Shown: positions 17,819 to 25,916 of the stretch, one piece after another
How the letters are laid out: each line of letters begins with the position of its first letter
Numbering within the stretch: the stretch's first letter is position 1
NCBI GenBank assembly: GCA_002329485.1
Contig: DCTZ01000018.1
Coordinates: 1 to 58,662, forward strand
Length of the DNA: 58,662 bases
Reading direction: 5' to 3'
DNA from: Caryophanales bacterium UBA1427
GTDB taxonomy: Bacteria; Bacillota_I; Bacilli_A; ML615J-28; CAG-313
Translations under genes and position numbers: made by a program
Notes under the pieces: model-generated
What the model was told of the DNA's origin: nothing
Database searches by the model: none
What the model saw: the letters and a program-made list of their open reading frames with translations, nothing else

Positions 17819-19588
17819 ATGAAACGTTTCTTATTTATCTGTATGTTGGGGCTTTTCCTGATAACGGGTTGCACCGTGGATAATTCGTTGCAACAGGAAG
17901 TAGATCAGCTTTCCATCCCCGAAACCATCAAACCGGGTTATTTTCTGCCGGAAAGCGAAAACAGCGAAATAACCTTTGCCTGGGAAGTCGAACCGAGTCA
18001 TTTATTGGGCGAAGACGGGGGCTTTTTGGCCTTCGAAACTGATAATCCGGTCACCGTAAAACTTACCGCTTCCAAAGGCAAAAAAACGGTTGAGAAAACT
18101 TTTATCACAACCTTAAAAGCCGTGGATGAAAGTATCTTCATTTTGGCTTGGGATTATTATCGGCCGAATATCAGTTCGACCATTACGCGGGACACTTCTT
18201 TCCCGCAAACCCCTTATCGCGGAGTCGAAGTCCGCTACGAATCAACCAACCCCGACATTATTACCAATGACGGAAAAGTCACGAAACGCACCTATGATCA
18301 AACCGTAACCATCAATTGTTATCTGACGTACCGAGGATTAGAAAGAATGTTTACCAAAGAAGTAACGGTTACCAAATATTCCGACAGCGCTTTAGTCAAT
18401 TTAATCAGAGAATGGGTTCCGACCCAAGTCGAAGCGTTCCAAAGAGGCGAAATTGCCGTATTGCCGGTAACGCATCCGGAATTTGGCGGACGAATCCGTT
18501 GGATTTCGCAGGACAGCGATGTTTTGGTTGTGGAAGGTCATGTACTCAAAAAAGACGTTCCGCAGGATCTTCATTTGGTTTCTGATGTCTTTTTCGGCAG
18601 CGACGATTTCCGGATGACTTTCTATTTGGAAAACTTTACCGGAGGGTCCACCGAAGAAGAAATCCTCAATGCTTGGCTTCCGCTGCTTTTGCCGACCCAG
18701 ATATTGGGTTCCAAAAACATCCTGCAACAAGAAGGCGAGTGGCTGGCCTTGAAGGAACAAGTCCGGACCAATGTGGGCGGCGTGTTTAACCGGATTGACG
18801 GTCAAGTGCCCGATATCATTGAAAGTTTGGTCGGCACAACCGACGAATCGTATATCGGAAAAGTTGCCTCTTCCGAAAGACTGAATGTTCCGCAATCTTT
18901 CCTTGACGAAGAATTCTACCCGGGCTACAAAATGCCGAACAATCTGAAGATTCTTTGGATTGTCGTTCACGAATCGGGAATGCCGGGAGAAGGACAGGAT
19001 GCCGAACTTTTGAACCGGGTCATGCATCAAAAAATGATCAACAATGAAGCAGAAAGTTCCTGGCATTATTCGGTCGATGCCTATGAAATCTACCACCATA
19101 TCCCTAATCACTTGCCTGCCTGGCATGCGAGTGACGGTCCGACCGCCGGCGGGGGAAACCGAAACGGCATCGGAATCGAAATGTGCATCAACCAAGACGG
19201 CAATTACGAAGGAGCAATGCACAACAATGCCAAACTGATTGCCTTTCTGCTTACCGAGTACAATATGACGGTTGCCAATGTTCGTCGCCATTACGATTTT
19301 GCGCCGGACAAAAAGCAATGTCCGAGCTACATGATTCGGACTAACCGTTACAACGAATTTTTGGACATGATCAATAAAGAATATATTGCCATTAAGTTAC
19401 TCAAAGACGCAACCGTGGAATGGACATACGACCGTCCAGATTTATTCGAAGCAGGCGGCAATAACCTGCTTTACAACAAAGCGGTAAGCGAACCGACTCC
19501 GGTTACAATCAAACTGCGCGTAACAAAAGGCAACTATACTTTCGAAAAAGAACAAATCTTGATTTTGGGAGGCCCAATCAGTGAATAA
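17819..19588 (+). CDS. lipoprotein N-acetylmuramoyl-L-alanine amidase (Amidase_2/PGRP type) with Ig-like domains
   Basis: 589 aa. A lipobox (LFLITGC) predicts a lipid anchor on the outer membrane face. Residues about 25-270 form two or three beta-rich segments of the atrophied bacterial Ig type (YESTNPDIITNDGKVT...). The amidase domain spans about 370-510: VVHES gives His384, WHYSVD gives His416, RRHYDF gives His491 and KKQCP gives Cys501, the expected zinc set. It should cut the amide between muramic acid and the peptide stem. A further Ig-like segment closes the protein (VTKGNYTFEKE). The psuG start codon lies within its last codons. Target (own wall or debris) is not decidable from sequence. 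Confidence 0.88.
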   Translation: MKRFLFICMLGLFLITGCTVDNSLQQEVDQLSIPETIKPGYFLPESENSEITFAWEVEPSHLLGEDGGFLAFETDNPVTVKLTASKGKKTVEKTFITTLKAVDESIFILAWDYYRPNISSTITRDTSFPQTPYRGVEVRYESTNPDIITNDGKVTKRTYDQTVTINCYLTYRGLERMFTKEVTVTKYSDSALVNLIREWVPTQVEAFQRGEIAVLPVTHPEFGGRIRWISQDSDVLVVEGHVLKKDVPQDLHLVSDVFFGSDDFRMTFYLENFTGGSTEEEILNAWLPLLLPTQILGSKNILQQEGEWLALKEQVRTNVGGVFNRIDGQVPDIIESLVGTTDESYIGKVASSERLNVPQSFLDEEFYPGYKMPNNLKILWIVVHESGMPGEGQDAELLNRVMHQKMINNEAESSWHYSVDAYEIYHHIPNHLPAWHASDGPTAGGGNRNGIGIEMCINQDGNYEGAMHNNAKLIAFLLTEYNMTVANVRRHYDFAPDKKQCPSYMIRTNRYNEFLDMINKEYIAIKLLKDATVEWTYDRPDLFEAGGNNLLYNKAVSEPTPVTIKLRVTKGNYTFEKEQILILGGPISE

Positions 19589-20501
19589 ATACCTAAAGGT
19601 GAATCCGGAGATTGCGGATGCATTAAAAAACAACCGGCCGGTGGTAGCTTTGGAATCAACTATTATCAGCCACGGTATGCCCTATCCGGAAAATGTTGAA
19701 ACCGCGCTTGCCTGCGAACGGATTATCAGGGAGGTGGGAGCCGTTCCCGCAACAATCGCCGTTTTAAACGGCGAGTTGATTGTCGGTCTGACCGAAGAAG
19801 AAATCGACGAAATCGGAAAAAAAGGCTCCCGGGTACTCAAAACTTCGCGCCGGGATTTGCCGTTTGTGGTGGCAAACAAAAAGGACGGGGCGACAACCGT
19901 CAGCGCAACGATGATTATTGCACAGCTTGCCGGGATTAAATTTTTTGCGACCGGCGGTATCGGGGGCGTGCATCGGGGAGCGGAAAAAACCTTTGATATT
20001 TCCGCCGACCTCGAAGAACTTGCCCAAACCGATGTCTGCGTCATTTGCGCGGGAGCCAAAGCAATTTTGGACTTGGAAAAAACACTGGAATATCTGGAAA
20101 CCAAAGGGGTTCCGGTCGTCGGTTACCAAACGGATTATTTTCCGGCCTTTTATACCAAAAAAAGTTCTTGCGAATTGACGCTGAGGGCCGATACGCCTTC
20201 GGAAATTGCCAAAATGATCAAAGCCAAGGAAGATATGGGTCTTAAGGGCGGCATGATTGTGGCCAATCCGATTCCGGACCAATATTCGATGGACGAAAAA
20301 CTGATGAACGATGCTATCGCCAAAGCCCTTGAGGAAATGGACAAAGCAGGAATCAGGGGTAAAGATGCAACTCCTTATTTGCTCAAAAGCGTTAAAGAAA
20401 TAACCCGGGGACAAAGTTTGCAGGCCAACATCCAATTAGTCTACAACAACTGCCGGTTGGCTGCCCAAATCGCCAAAGCCTATGTCGAATATAAAGAATA
20501 A
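19581..20501 (+). CDS. psuG: pseudouridine-5'-phosphate glycosidase
   Basis: 306 aa, full length. Splits pseudouridine 5'-phosphate into uracil and ribose 5-phosphate. Family marks are VVALESTIISHGMPYPEN, the VGLTEEEI segment, ATGGIGGVHRGAE, and PVVGYQTDYFPAFY. The GTG start is preceded by GGGAGG (8 nt) and overlaps the amidase gene by 8 nt. The usual partner kinase PsuK is not next to it; the following gene is an unrelated membrane protein. It may rely on a distant kinase or on imported phosphorylated substrate. Confidence 0.94.
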   Translation: MNKYLKVNPEIADALKNNRPVVALESTIISHGMPYPENVETALACERIIREVGAVPATIAVLNGELIVGLTEEEIDEIGKKGSRVLKTSRRDLPFVVANKKDGATTVSATMIIAQLAGIKFFATGGIGGVHRGAEKTFDISADLEELAQTDVCVICAGAKAILDLEKTLEYLETKGVPVVGYQTDYFPAFYTKKSSCELTLRADTPSEIAKMIKAKEDMGLKGGMIVANPIPDQYSMDEKLMNDAIAKALEEMDKAGIRGKDATPYLLKSVKEITRGQSLQANIQLVYNNCRLAAQIAKAYVEYKE

Positions 20502-21192
20502 AATCATCACTTACCACAATTATCTGATTTTGCTTTGGTGGATTGTTTTGCTGATAGCATTTAGGTTCATCAACAATTTCCGCTTTCAGCACGGCAGTTC
20601 GGTTATTTTTTTGGTGCTTTTCTTTCTTCCGCCTTTGGGACTGAAAGTAATAAGCCTGCGTCACCGCCGTCATGTCAAAAAGCAAAAAGTCGCCCGAAAG
20701 AGCGGCTACTTCACCCAAATCAAAGACGATGTCGGGGAAGGGGTTTTTCAGTCCCAATTGGTTAATCCGCTCCGCAGTTTGTTTAGGAAAGCGGAAACGG
20801 CTTACCAAGAAACAAAAATAACCGTCGATATCAACAGTCAGGCCGAGCTTGTTTTCGATTCAGACAAAGCAAGCCTCGTAATTCACGATACTTTGATTAA
20901 ATTCCGTTTTTACTACAGCAACCGCTTCGAAGATTTGACCAAATACGATTCCCGCGGATTCGAACACTATCCGACCGAAAAACTCTACCGGGCGGTTTTG
21001 AATCTTTTGAAAAACCTGACCGGAGATTTGGTTTATGAAGAAGTCCGCCAGGGCGGTAAAATTTTGGGATGTCTGCTATCGAAAAACGGCGAAGTGCTGT
21101 ACAATATTGTCGAAGAACCTAAAAAAGGGCTTTTCGCCCCGAAAATCAAAAAAGATACGAAAACCGTCAATCTTCAAAAACTCAAGGAATAA
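20482..21192 (+). CDS. two-helix membrane protein of unknown function
   Basis: Not recognised. 236 aa: two N-terminal membrane helices (about residues 14-30 and 40-58) are followed by a basic segment (LRHRRHVKKQKVARK) and a soluble alpha/beta C-terminal region of about 160 residues. It resembles a small sensor or anchor with a cytoplasmic domain. The start lies 20 nt inside psuG with no clear ribosome site, implying coupled translation. The stop codon lies inside the stem of the terminator. Confidence 0.7.
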   Translation: MSNIKNKIITYHNYLILLWWIVLLIAFRFINNFRFQHGSSVIFLVLFFLPPLGLKVISLRHRRHVKKQKVARKSGYFTQIKDDVGEGVFQSQLVNPLRSLFRKAETAYQETKITVDINSQAELVFDSDKASLVIHDTLIKFRFYYSNRFEDLTKYDSRGFEHYPTEKLYRAVLNLLKNLTGDLVYEEVRQGGKILGCLLSKNGEVLYNIVEEPKKGLFAPKIKKDTKTVNLQKLKE

Positions 21193-21224
21193 GCTGTTTT
21201 GGGCTTATGCCCTTTGAGTTTTTT
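21177..21224. terminator. bidirectional terminator embedded in two gene ends
   Basis: Long imperfect hairpin: AAAACTCAAGGAATAAGC pairs with GCTTATGCCCTTTGAGTTTT. It contains the TAA of the upstream gene and reaches the stop of the convergent GDPD gene. Confidence 0.8.
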
Positions 21225-22014
21225 ATTTTGCGACAAGTTTGTTGGTGGTTAGATAATCGACTCCTTCTTCCATCAAACGGTTGGCAACCGTTATATCGTC
21301 CACGGTCCATACCCCGACTTTCAAACCGTAACTGTGAAAGAGTTCAATCAACGGTTTGGTCAGCGATTTGTAATTGATGCTCGGTGATAACCGGTAATCC
21401 AAACAGGTTTTCAGATAATTGGGTGAGTACTTGCGGGTGAGGAATTGAAGGTTTAGGTTATTGTCAATCGCCCTGAGACTGATTAAGTGTTCGATATTGA
21501 AAGAAATAAACTGAAAAGATTCGAGGCCGGAAGCCTTTACCGTATCGTAAATGGCTTTGATGTCTTCCACCCTGACCTTTTCTTTGATTTCGATAATGGC
21601 CATTTTTTGGTATTTTCGACAGACATCCAAAAAGTCGGTCAAAGTCGCCGTCGTTTGGGTTGTATCATCCAAAAACGGAAGATTCTTGATTTCCGGCCAA
21701 GTGCTTTCGGAAATCACTTTGTCGACACCGATTAAACGCAGCAGGCTTTCGTCGTGGGAAATCACGATTTCGCCATCCTTGGTGACCTGAATGTCGCATT
21801 CGATGGCATCAAAATTGCTTTTTCCCGCCGCCTCAAAAGCTTTTAAGGAGTTTTCGACGTAGAGGGAAGAATAACCCCGATGGGCGATTAAGAGGGTTTT
21901 CGGGTTTTCCGAAAGGGCGCTTGTTTTTTCGCTCGTCAAAAATAACCCAAGGATAAGCACCAAACCTGCGCAGGCCATTATGGCTGCCACGGCATACGTT
22001 AAAGTCTTTTTCAT
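21223..22014 (-). CDS. membrane-anchored glycerophosphodiester phosphodiesterase
   Basis: 263 aa GDPD-family enzyme that hydrolyses glycerophosphodiesters to glycerol 3-phosphate and an alcohol. A single N-terminal hydrophobic segment (residues about 6-28) serves as anchor or signal. Catalytic residues are intact: HRG in LIAHRGYSS, ENS, the metal pair ECD in DAIECDIQVTKDG, and SHDE. The C-terminal GVWTVDD motif is also present. The start ATG has GGGAGG upstream and overlaps the preceding paralogue by 4 nt (ATGA). This is the active member of a tandem pair. Confidence 0.92.
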   Translation of the reverse strand: MKKTLTYAVAAIMACAGLVLILGLFLTSEKTSALSENPKTLLIAHRGYSSLYVENSLKAFEAAGKSNFDAIECDIQVTKDGEIVISHDESLLRLIGVDKVISESTWPEIKNLPFLDDTTQTTATLTDFLDVCRKYQKMAIIEIKEKVRVEDIKAIYDTVKASGLESFQFISFNIEHLISLRAIDNNLNLQFLTRKYSPNYLKTCLDYRLSPSINYKSLTKPLIELFHSYGLKVGVWTVDDITVANRLMEEGVDYLTTNKLVAK

Positions 22015-22694
22015 TCGGTTCCTCCCGTAAAGATATAGTCCACTGGGATGGATGCGTATTTGGCTAATACATCGGCTTTGTCAAGACCCGTTATGCCGAC
22101 TTTTAGTTTGTAATCATGATACAACCCCGCAATATACACCATTTTTTTCAGGAAGCCTGTTACTCTCATCACCAAATCGAAGTGGTATTTGCAACAATCC
22201 AAAAATAGTTCATCCGAATAGGCATCGGTTTCCAGTTGCAAATCAAGGTCCAAATCCTGATTCCGCAGATACACCAAATAGTCTTTTTTTGGAGAAATTA
22301 AGGTAGTTTGGTATAAAATCCCCAAAGCTTTTAATTGCCCGGTCAAATAATCGATTTCCTTAAAAGAAGTATTCCGGTTGATTTTGATAAAAATCCGCTT
22401 TTGATAGCGAATGGCTATTTCCAAAAAGGAGTTAAATTCAACGGTCGAATCTTGGGGGACAGCGAAAAAGCCTGCCTGGGCCAAATCCTTTAAAGGATAT
22501 TGGTCGATGTAAAAAGTGGACCCCTCTTGTTCCAAATAAGGTTTTTCCGCGCAAATCGGATAACGGTCCTTGGTAAAGCGGGCAGAAAACATCAACCCTT
22601 CAAAAGGACGGTTGGCGGCGGCCAAAAAGGCCCGGTAGGAATTCGGGGTTTCTTTTACGGTATAACCTCCGCTTGCAATCCACATTGTCGGCAT
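22011..22694 (-). CDS. catalytically inactive GDPD paralogue
   Basis: 227 aa TIM-barrel protein that aligns with its downstream neighbour but has lost the active site. IAHRGYSSLYVENSLKAF becomes IASGGYTVKETPNSYRAF (His and Arg lost). The metal pair in IECDIQ becomes LMFSARF, and the SHDE loop becomes CAEK. The C-terminal strand (KVGITGLDKADV) retains the GDPD pattern. There is no signal peptide, unlike its partner. ATG 22694 is chosen for the GGGAGG 6 nt upstream. It could be a regulatory or binding subunit; a pseudoenzyme reading follows directly from the missing residues. Confidence 0.8.
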   Translation of the reverse strand: MPTMWIASGGYTVKETPNSYRAFLAAANRPFEGLMFSARFTKDRYPICAEKPYLEQEGSTFYIDQYPLKDLAQAGFFAVPQDSTVEFNSFLEIAIRYQKRIFIKINRNTSFKEIDYLTGQLKALGILYQTTLISPKKDYLVYLRNQDLDLDLQLETDAYSDELFLDCCKYHFDLVMRVTGFLKKMVYIAGLYHDYKLKVGITGLDKADVLAKYASIPVDYIFTGGTE

Positions 22695-22847
22695 CTTCAA
22701 CCTCCCTTGAAAACAATTCTTTCCTTAAGTATAACATATTTTTACAAAAAAGCCCGAAAAATAAGTCCTTTTTTACGTTTCGTTTTTTTGAAACGGCCGG
22801 TTTAAAAAAAGATGTTTTTTAAAATCTTACCGAAATTTACCCAAAAA

Positions 22848-22856
22848 TGATATAAT
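22848..22856 (+). promoter_or_regulatory. extended -10 promoter of the GNAT gene
   Basis: TGATATAAT (22848-22856) with only a weak -35 match 18 nt upstream. Confidence 0.5.
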
Positions 22857-22921
22857 TCAGGAAGTACTTGTTTAAGATAAAAAACAATCAGACAAGAGAC
22901 AAAAAAAGGAAGGTAACTGTT

Positions 22922-23389
22922 TTGATTAAAATTATTGAAATACCGGTTGAAAGAGCGCAGGAGTTTTGGGATCTTCACATCAATTATCTTGTCGACGATC
23001 AGATTATTGAACCGGAAGAATATGCCTATTTTTCCGGAACCAAGTATCGCTCCTATCTGGAAAAATTGATGAAAAGGGAAGTAAACCGGCACCATATGAT
23101 TTATTTCGAAAAAGACGGGGAAAAAATCGGAGCCTGTCAATTTATTATTTATCAAACCGAAGACGGAAAATGTTTCATCCTCGATTATTGGATTTTCCAA
23201 GACTTTCGCAACCGCGGTTTGGGCCGCGAGTGTTTTCGGGTGTTGGAAGAATATACGAAACAGTACGGCGCCGAATATTTCGAAATCAATTATTCCAAAG
23301 AGGATAACCATCGCTTTTGGTTAAGTTTGGGTTTTGTGGACAACGGATTTGACGAATTCAATATGCCCCTGATGATTAAAAGACCGTAA
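22922..23389 (+). CDS. GNAT-family N-acetyltransferase
   Basis: 155 aa with the acetyl-CoA binding motif A, RNRGLGRE (R/QxxGxG/A), after the beta-4 strand CFILDYWIF, and the family C-terminal pattern WLSLGFVDNGFDEF. The substrate cannot be predicted. I chose the TTG at 22922 because AAGGAAGG sits 7 nt upstream; an earlier in-frame TTG at 22868 would add a lysine-rich stretch without a ribosome site. Monocistronic. Confidence 0.85.
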   Translation: MIKIIEIPVERAQEFWDLHINYLVDDQIIEPEEYAYFSGTKYRSYLEKLMKREVNRHHMIYFEKDGEKIGACQFIIYQTEDGKCFILDYWIFQDFRNRGLGRECFRVLEEYTKQYGAEYFEINYSKEDNHRFWLSLGFVDNGFDEFNMPLMIKRP

Positions 23390-23464
23390 AAAGCTTTTCT
23401 TAGACCTTTTCGCTTACAGACAGTTCACGGGAAATCCTTGGGAACTCTTTTAATTGTCTATTTT

Positions 23465-23493
23465 TTGCAAAAAAACGCAAAATCGAGTATAAT
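23465..23493 (+). promoter_or_regulatory. promoter of the endonuclease lipoprotein gene
   Basis: TTGCAA (23465-23470), 17-nt spacer, TATAAT (23488-23493). Confidence 0.8.
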
Positions 23494-23521
23494 ATAATCG
23501 CAAATCCAGGAGGACAAACCC

Positions 23522-25342
23522 ATGCGCAAGATAATCCGAAAAATAGCTGTTTTATTGACGCTAACCTTTTTTTCTTTAATTTTAACTTCCTGTACCGATA
23601 AGGTATTGGGAATAGCCATTGACGAAACAAGTATCCCGGACCATATCGTCGTCGGGACCTTTGATATAACGGACCTGAATTTGGTGGTTACCAAAGGCAA
23701 TTATCAAACCGAAACCATACCGGTGACGATTTCGATGATCAGTGCTACCGATTTTGCGAAATTGAGCAATGTCGGCACCCACGAAATCGCCATAACTTAT
23801 CTCGGTTTCACGATAAATGTCACCTTGAAAATCGAGGCGCCGAGCGACCAAGATATCGAAACGGTGCTTCAAAGCGATTTGGCGGAAATCGCCATTCCGG
23901 CTGTCATGTCGGACCTTTTCGTCCTTCCGTTGAACGGCACGCACGGCAGCACCATCAGTTGGGAAACCGACAGTTCGGCGCTTACCGTTTCCACGGGCGG
24001 CACCGTGACACTGACGAGACCACTCTATTTTGAGGAAGATTTGGCCGTTACTTTAACCGCTACCTTGGAATACTACGGAAAAACCTTAAGCCAAACCTTT
24101 GACACGCTTATCCCGAAACGAAACAAAGACGACGTCGACGAACAAATTGAAAGCGTGGCTTTCGGTCTGACTTTGCCGGAACTAATCGATAACACCTTAA
24201 ATCTTCCTTTTAATGTACCGAATATCAGCGGTTTAAAAATCGAATGGGCCAGCAACAACCCCGAAATCATTGTCATCAACAACCCATTGCAAACCGTGCA
24301 GGTGTTGTCGCCGGAAACCGATACCCCGGTAACCTTATCCTTTACCATTCATTACCAAAACCGCAGTTACAGCCATTTTGACGGTTTTACGGTAATCGTC
24401 AAAAAAGGCACCACCCCGGCTCCCGCCGTTACCGATCTTTCGCTTGATGGAAGCATTTTGTCTTGGACAGGTGTCGAAGGAGCCGAAAGTTATGCCGTTT
24501 ATGTCGACGGTGCTTTGGTGAAAATAGTGGAAAATTCTTTTGTGGACTTGGATACCGTCATTGATTCCGACGGCCGATATACCATCGGCATCCAAACTAA
24601 CCCTTTCGGTTCTTATGCCCCAAGCTTAATCGTCGAAATCCCTTATCAGCAAATCCCTTCGCATGTCGAAGCCTATTACCGGGATCTTGATTTTGCTTTG
24701 GTCGGAAATGCTTTGAAAATGGAATTAAGAGAATTGATAACCGTAACCCACACCACCAAAACTTCCTATGCAAGCCTGCGTCAGCACTTGCAATATACCG
24801 ACGCTTCCTTAACCGACGACAGCAAAATCCTGTTGTTTTATTCGCGGATTGAAGTCGACAAGACCTGGGATAACGGTGCAACTTATAACCGCGAACACGT
24901 TTGGGCTCAAAGTTTGGGCTGGTTCACAGAATCCGGCGCGGGTTCCGACCTTCACCATATCCGGCCGACCGATCCGTCGGTCAACTCATCGGTCAACAAC
25001 CGCAAATTCGGCAATGTCGAAGGCGGAAAGCAAATCAACTTGAGCAAGAAAAACGGAGAAGGTCTGATTGACGGTTTTTACAAAGGCGATTTGTTCGAAC
25101 CGGCCGACGAAGTAAAAGGCGATGTCGCACGCATTATTTTCTATCTGATGACCAGATATCCGGAAAGCGATTCTTACTCTTTCACAAGCGTAGCTTCAAG
25201 CCTCGAACTCTTGTTGGAATGGAACGCGCTCGACCCGGTCGATGAATTCGAAGCCCGTCGCAACGACCGCACCTGGGAAATCCAAGGCAACCGAAATCCG
25301 TTCATCGATTTCAGTTTCCTGGCCGATCAAATCTGGGGTTGA
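23522..25342 (+). CDS. surface lipoprotein with Ig-like and FN3-like domains and C-terminal endonuclease I domain
   Basis: 606 aa. A lipobox (LILTSC) is followed by a short beta domain (to about 110), two atrophied-Ig-like repeats (about 115-295; ISWETDSSALTVS, IEWASNNPEIIVI), and an FN3-like segment (about 300-375; LSWTGVEGAESYAVYVDG). The EndA/NucM-type nuclease (about 380-606) has NREHVWAQS (His459), DLHHIRPTD (His478/His479) and GDVARIIFYLMTRYP. The enzyme family degrades DNA and RNA non-specifically with Mg2+. The lipid anchor suggests digestion of external nucleic acid for scavenging. A strong AGGAGG site precedes the ATG. Confidence 0.9.
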   Translation: MRKIIRKIAVLLTLTFFSLILTSCTDKVLGIAIDETSIPDHIVVGTFDITDLNLVVTKGNYQTETIPVTISMISATDFAKLSNVGTHEIAITYLGFTINVTLKIEAPSDQDIETVLQSDLAEIAIPAVMSDLFVLPLNGTHGSTISWETDSSALTVSTGGTVTLTRPLYFEEDLAVTLTATLEYYGKTLSQTFDTLIPKRNKDDVDEQIESVAFGLTLPELIDNTLNLPFNVPNISGLKIEWASNNPEIIVINNPLQTVQVLSPETDTPVTLSFTIHYQNRSYSHFDGFTVIVKKGTTPAPAVTDLSLDGSILSWTGVEGAESYAVYVDGALVKIVENSFVDLDTVIDSDGRYTIGIQTNPFGSYAPSLIVEIPYQQIPSHVEAYYRDLDFALVGNALKMELRELITVTHTTKTSYASLRQHLQYTDASLTDDSKILLFYSRIEVDKTWDNGATYNREHVWAQSLGWFTESGAGSDLHHIRPTDPSVNSSVNNRKFGNVEGGKQINLSKKNGEGLIDGFYKGDLFEPADEVKGDVARIIFYLMTRYPESDSYSFTSVASSLELLLEWNALDPVDEFEARRNDRTWEIQGNRNPFIDFSFLADQIWG

Positions 25343-25403
25343 TTTCCTGTTTTTAACCAAAGAAAGATAATTTCAATTTACAAAGCAAAACTTTCAAAAG
25401 AAC

Positions 25404-25448
25404 AAAACTTCCAAAAAAAGTTTAATACTTCTATTGGAAGTTTTTTTT
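25404..25448 (+). terminator. intrinsic terminator after the endonuclease lipoprotein
   Basis: AAAACTTCCAA and TTGGAAGTTTT form an 11-bp stem, followed by a T-run. Confidence 0.75.
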
Positions 25449-25523
25449 GTTTTTCGAAAATTTTTGATAGAAGAAAAAAGCTGAGTTTCCGCGCATTATT
25501 ATAGCAGAAATGGCGGTGAAATC

Positions 25524-25838
25524 ATGTTTCCAAACAACTGTTATATGACCAGGCAAATAAGCGAGGAAGTTCCGTATGCTCTTCAACAGCTGATGTGGCG
25601 GTTGATCCTGGAACTGGGGAAATTCTCGGAACTCGATTACCTGCAAATCTTTTCTTTTCGGTCCTTCAATCCCGAGAACGAAACTATCACTTTGATTCAT
25701 ACCCAGGAAGAACCGGAGTTTTATGCGGAACACTTGATTAAAGTTCCGACTTCGGTCGGAAGACGGCTGGAAAACCGGAAAATTTATATTATCGACGATA
25801 TCGAGTATGCCACGATGCTTTTTGCGACTGAATATTAA
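25524..25838 (+). CDS. DUF960-family small protein
   Basis: 104 aa, soluble. The opening MFPNNCYMTRQISEEVPYALQQLMW and the following LDYLQIF match the pattern I know for DUF960 proteins of Bacillota (N-terminal YxTRG/QI-xxP-xxLQxxxW). Function is unknown. The ribosome site is modest (GGCGGTGA). It stands alone between the endonuclease terminator and the PatB-type gene's promoter; no clear promoter of its own was found. Confidence 0.65.
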   Translation: MFPNNCYMTRQISEEVPYALQQLMWRLILELGKFSELDYLQIFSFRSFNPENETITLIHTQEEPEFYAEHLIKVPTSVGRRLENRKIYIIDDIEYATMLFATEY

Positions 25839-25850
25839 TTTTTGTTATGT

Positions 25851-25879
25851 TTGACAAACCCTTTGGTATCAACTATAAT
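25851..25879 (+). promoter_or_regulatory. consensus sigma-A promoter of the C-S lyase gene
   Basis: Perfect TTGACA (25851-25856), 17-nt spacer, perfect TATAAT (25874-25879). Confidence 0.9.
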
Positions 25880-25916
25880 GTAATCGGCAAACAATAAGAA
25901 AAAAGAGGTTGATACA

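Noticed and set aside
25343..25523. A gene between the endonuclease and the DUF960 protein
   Set aside because: The region consists of AT-rich sequence and a terminator; no supported frame.
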